DNA of 6,679 bases from Clostridiaceae bacterium. GTDB taxonomy: Bacteria > Bacillota_A > Clostridia > Acetivibrionales > Acetivibrionaceae. Within the stretch, counting starts at the first letter, position 1, and each line of letters starts with the position of its first letter. The notes beneath the pieces are model-generated. The model made no database searches, was not told the DNA's origin, and was given only the letters and a program-made list of their open reading frames with translations. Both the position numbers and the translations under genes were made by a program. Shown in pieces: positions 6,548-6,679 of the stretch. The stretch is from the NCBI GenBank assembly GCA_012513545.1, contig JAAZCB010000437.1:1-6679 (forward strand), in the 5' to 3' direction.

Positions 6548-6577
6548 ATCTATATTCTTTACCTCAAGAATATAGAT
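6548..6577. repeat. Perfect 12-bp inverted repeat, 6-nt spacer
   Basis: ATCTATATTCTT at 6548-6559 is repeated in perfect inverted form, AAGAATATAGAT, at 6566-6577, around TACCTC. No T tract follows on either strand, so it is not a standard terminator. Its position upstream of the cassette, about 190 nt before the TTG start, fits a repressor operator, a leader hairpin or a mobile-element remnant. Confidence 0.75.
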
Positions 6578-6650
6578 AATTAATAACACCATGCTGACGA
6601 TCATATTATGTCGATAAAGTATTCTTTTGAAAGAGGATTTTTTAGCGGGT

Positions 6651-6674
6651 ACGTTGACGGGAACGTTGACGGGA
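6651..6674. repeat. Tandem 12-bp direct repeat at window edge
   Basis: ACGTTGACGGGA occurs twice head to tail (6651-6662 and 6663-6674), preceded by GCGGGT (6645-6650), which looks like a degenerate end of a third copy, and followed by GACAA. It is more GC-rich than the adjacent cassette DNA, suggesting a boundary. It may be part of an intergenic repeat family or an element end, but the rest lies outside the window. Confidence 0.75.
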
Positions 6675-6679
6675 GACAA

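Larger units (their letters stand above)
6363..6679. other. Upstream region of the cassette, no supported gene
   Basis: This 317-nt stretch precedes the first cassette gene. It contains the ribosome-binding site, a possible promoter (6481-6510), a perfect 12-bp inverted repeat (6548-6577) and a 12-bp tandem repeat at the window edge (6651-6674). The frame of the 532-aa gene remains open as far as 6527, but those residues (MSQILTSSSK onward) have no counterpart in the paralogue. No gene is visible on either strand between 6530 and 6679. Confidence 0.55.

Overview
The window looks like Bacillota (Firmicutes) DNA. Ribosome-binding sites are strong and purine-rich, TTG starts are used, and the protein families (YqaJ exonuclease, DUF5050 and WG-repeat proteins with zinc-ribbon heads) are common in Clostridia, Negativicutes and Paenibacillus-like bacteria. 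The genus cannot be fixed from the sequence. Every supported gene is on the minus strand, so transcription runs from high to low coordinates.

There are two parts with different character. Bases 1 to about 1290 are a piece of a prophage or phage early (recombination) operon: a 70-aa small protein of unknown function, then a YqaJ/lambda-exonuclease-type alkaline nuclease, then the first codon of a further gene cut by the window edge. The genes are tightly spaced with strong Shine-Dalgarno sites. Sampled lines are clearly richer in GC (34 of 60 bases at 781-840) than the second part (14 of 60 at 3001-3060).

Bases about 1290 to 6679 are an AT-richer cassette with three intact genes. In transcription order they are a 532-aa zinc-ribbon/membrane-anchor/WG-repeat protein, a 216-aa membrane-tethered J-domain protein, and a 756-aa zinc-ribbon/membrane-anchor/DUF5050-repeat protein. 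The two zinc-ribbon proteins share a nearly identical head (56 of 62 bases at the start, 31 identical in a row), the same style of ribosome-binding site and TTG start, and a similar basic-flanked anchor. They carry quite different repeat ectodomains. Between the J-protein and the 756-aa protein lies a decayed DUF5050 repeat, a relic of a further paralogue. A classic UUCG-tetraloop intrinsic terminator closes the cassette just before the phage genes.

The simplest reading is an accessory cassette sitting upstream of, and possibly inserted into, a phage recombination operon. The shared topology suggests a cytosolic zinc ribbon, one membrane span and an extracytoplasmic beta-repeat domain, with a J-protein that could bring Hsp70 (DnaK) to the membrane. 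The function of the cassette is unknown. The right edge (6363-6679) holds no gene, but has a perfect 12-bp inverted repeat and a 12-bp tandem repeat at the window end.
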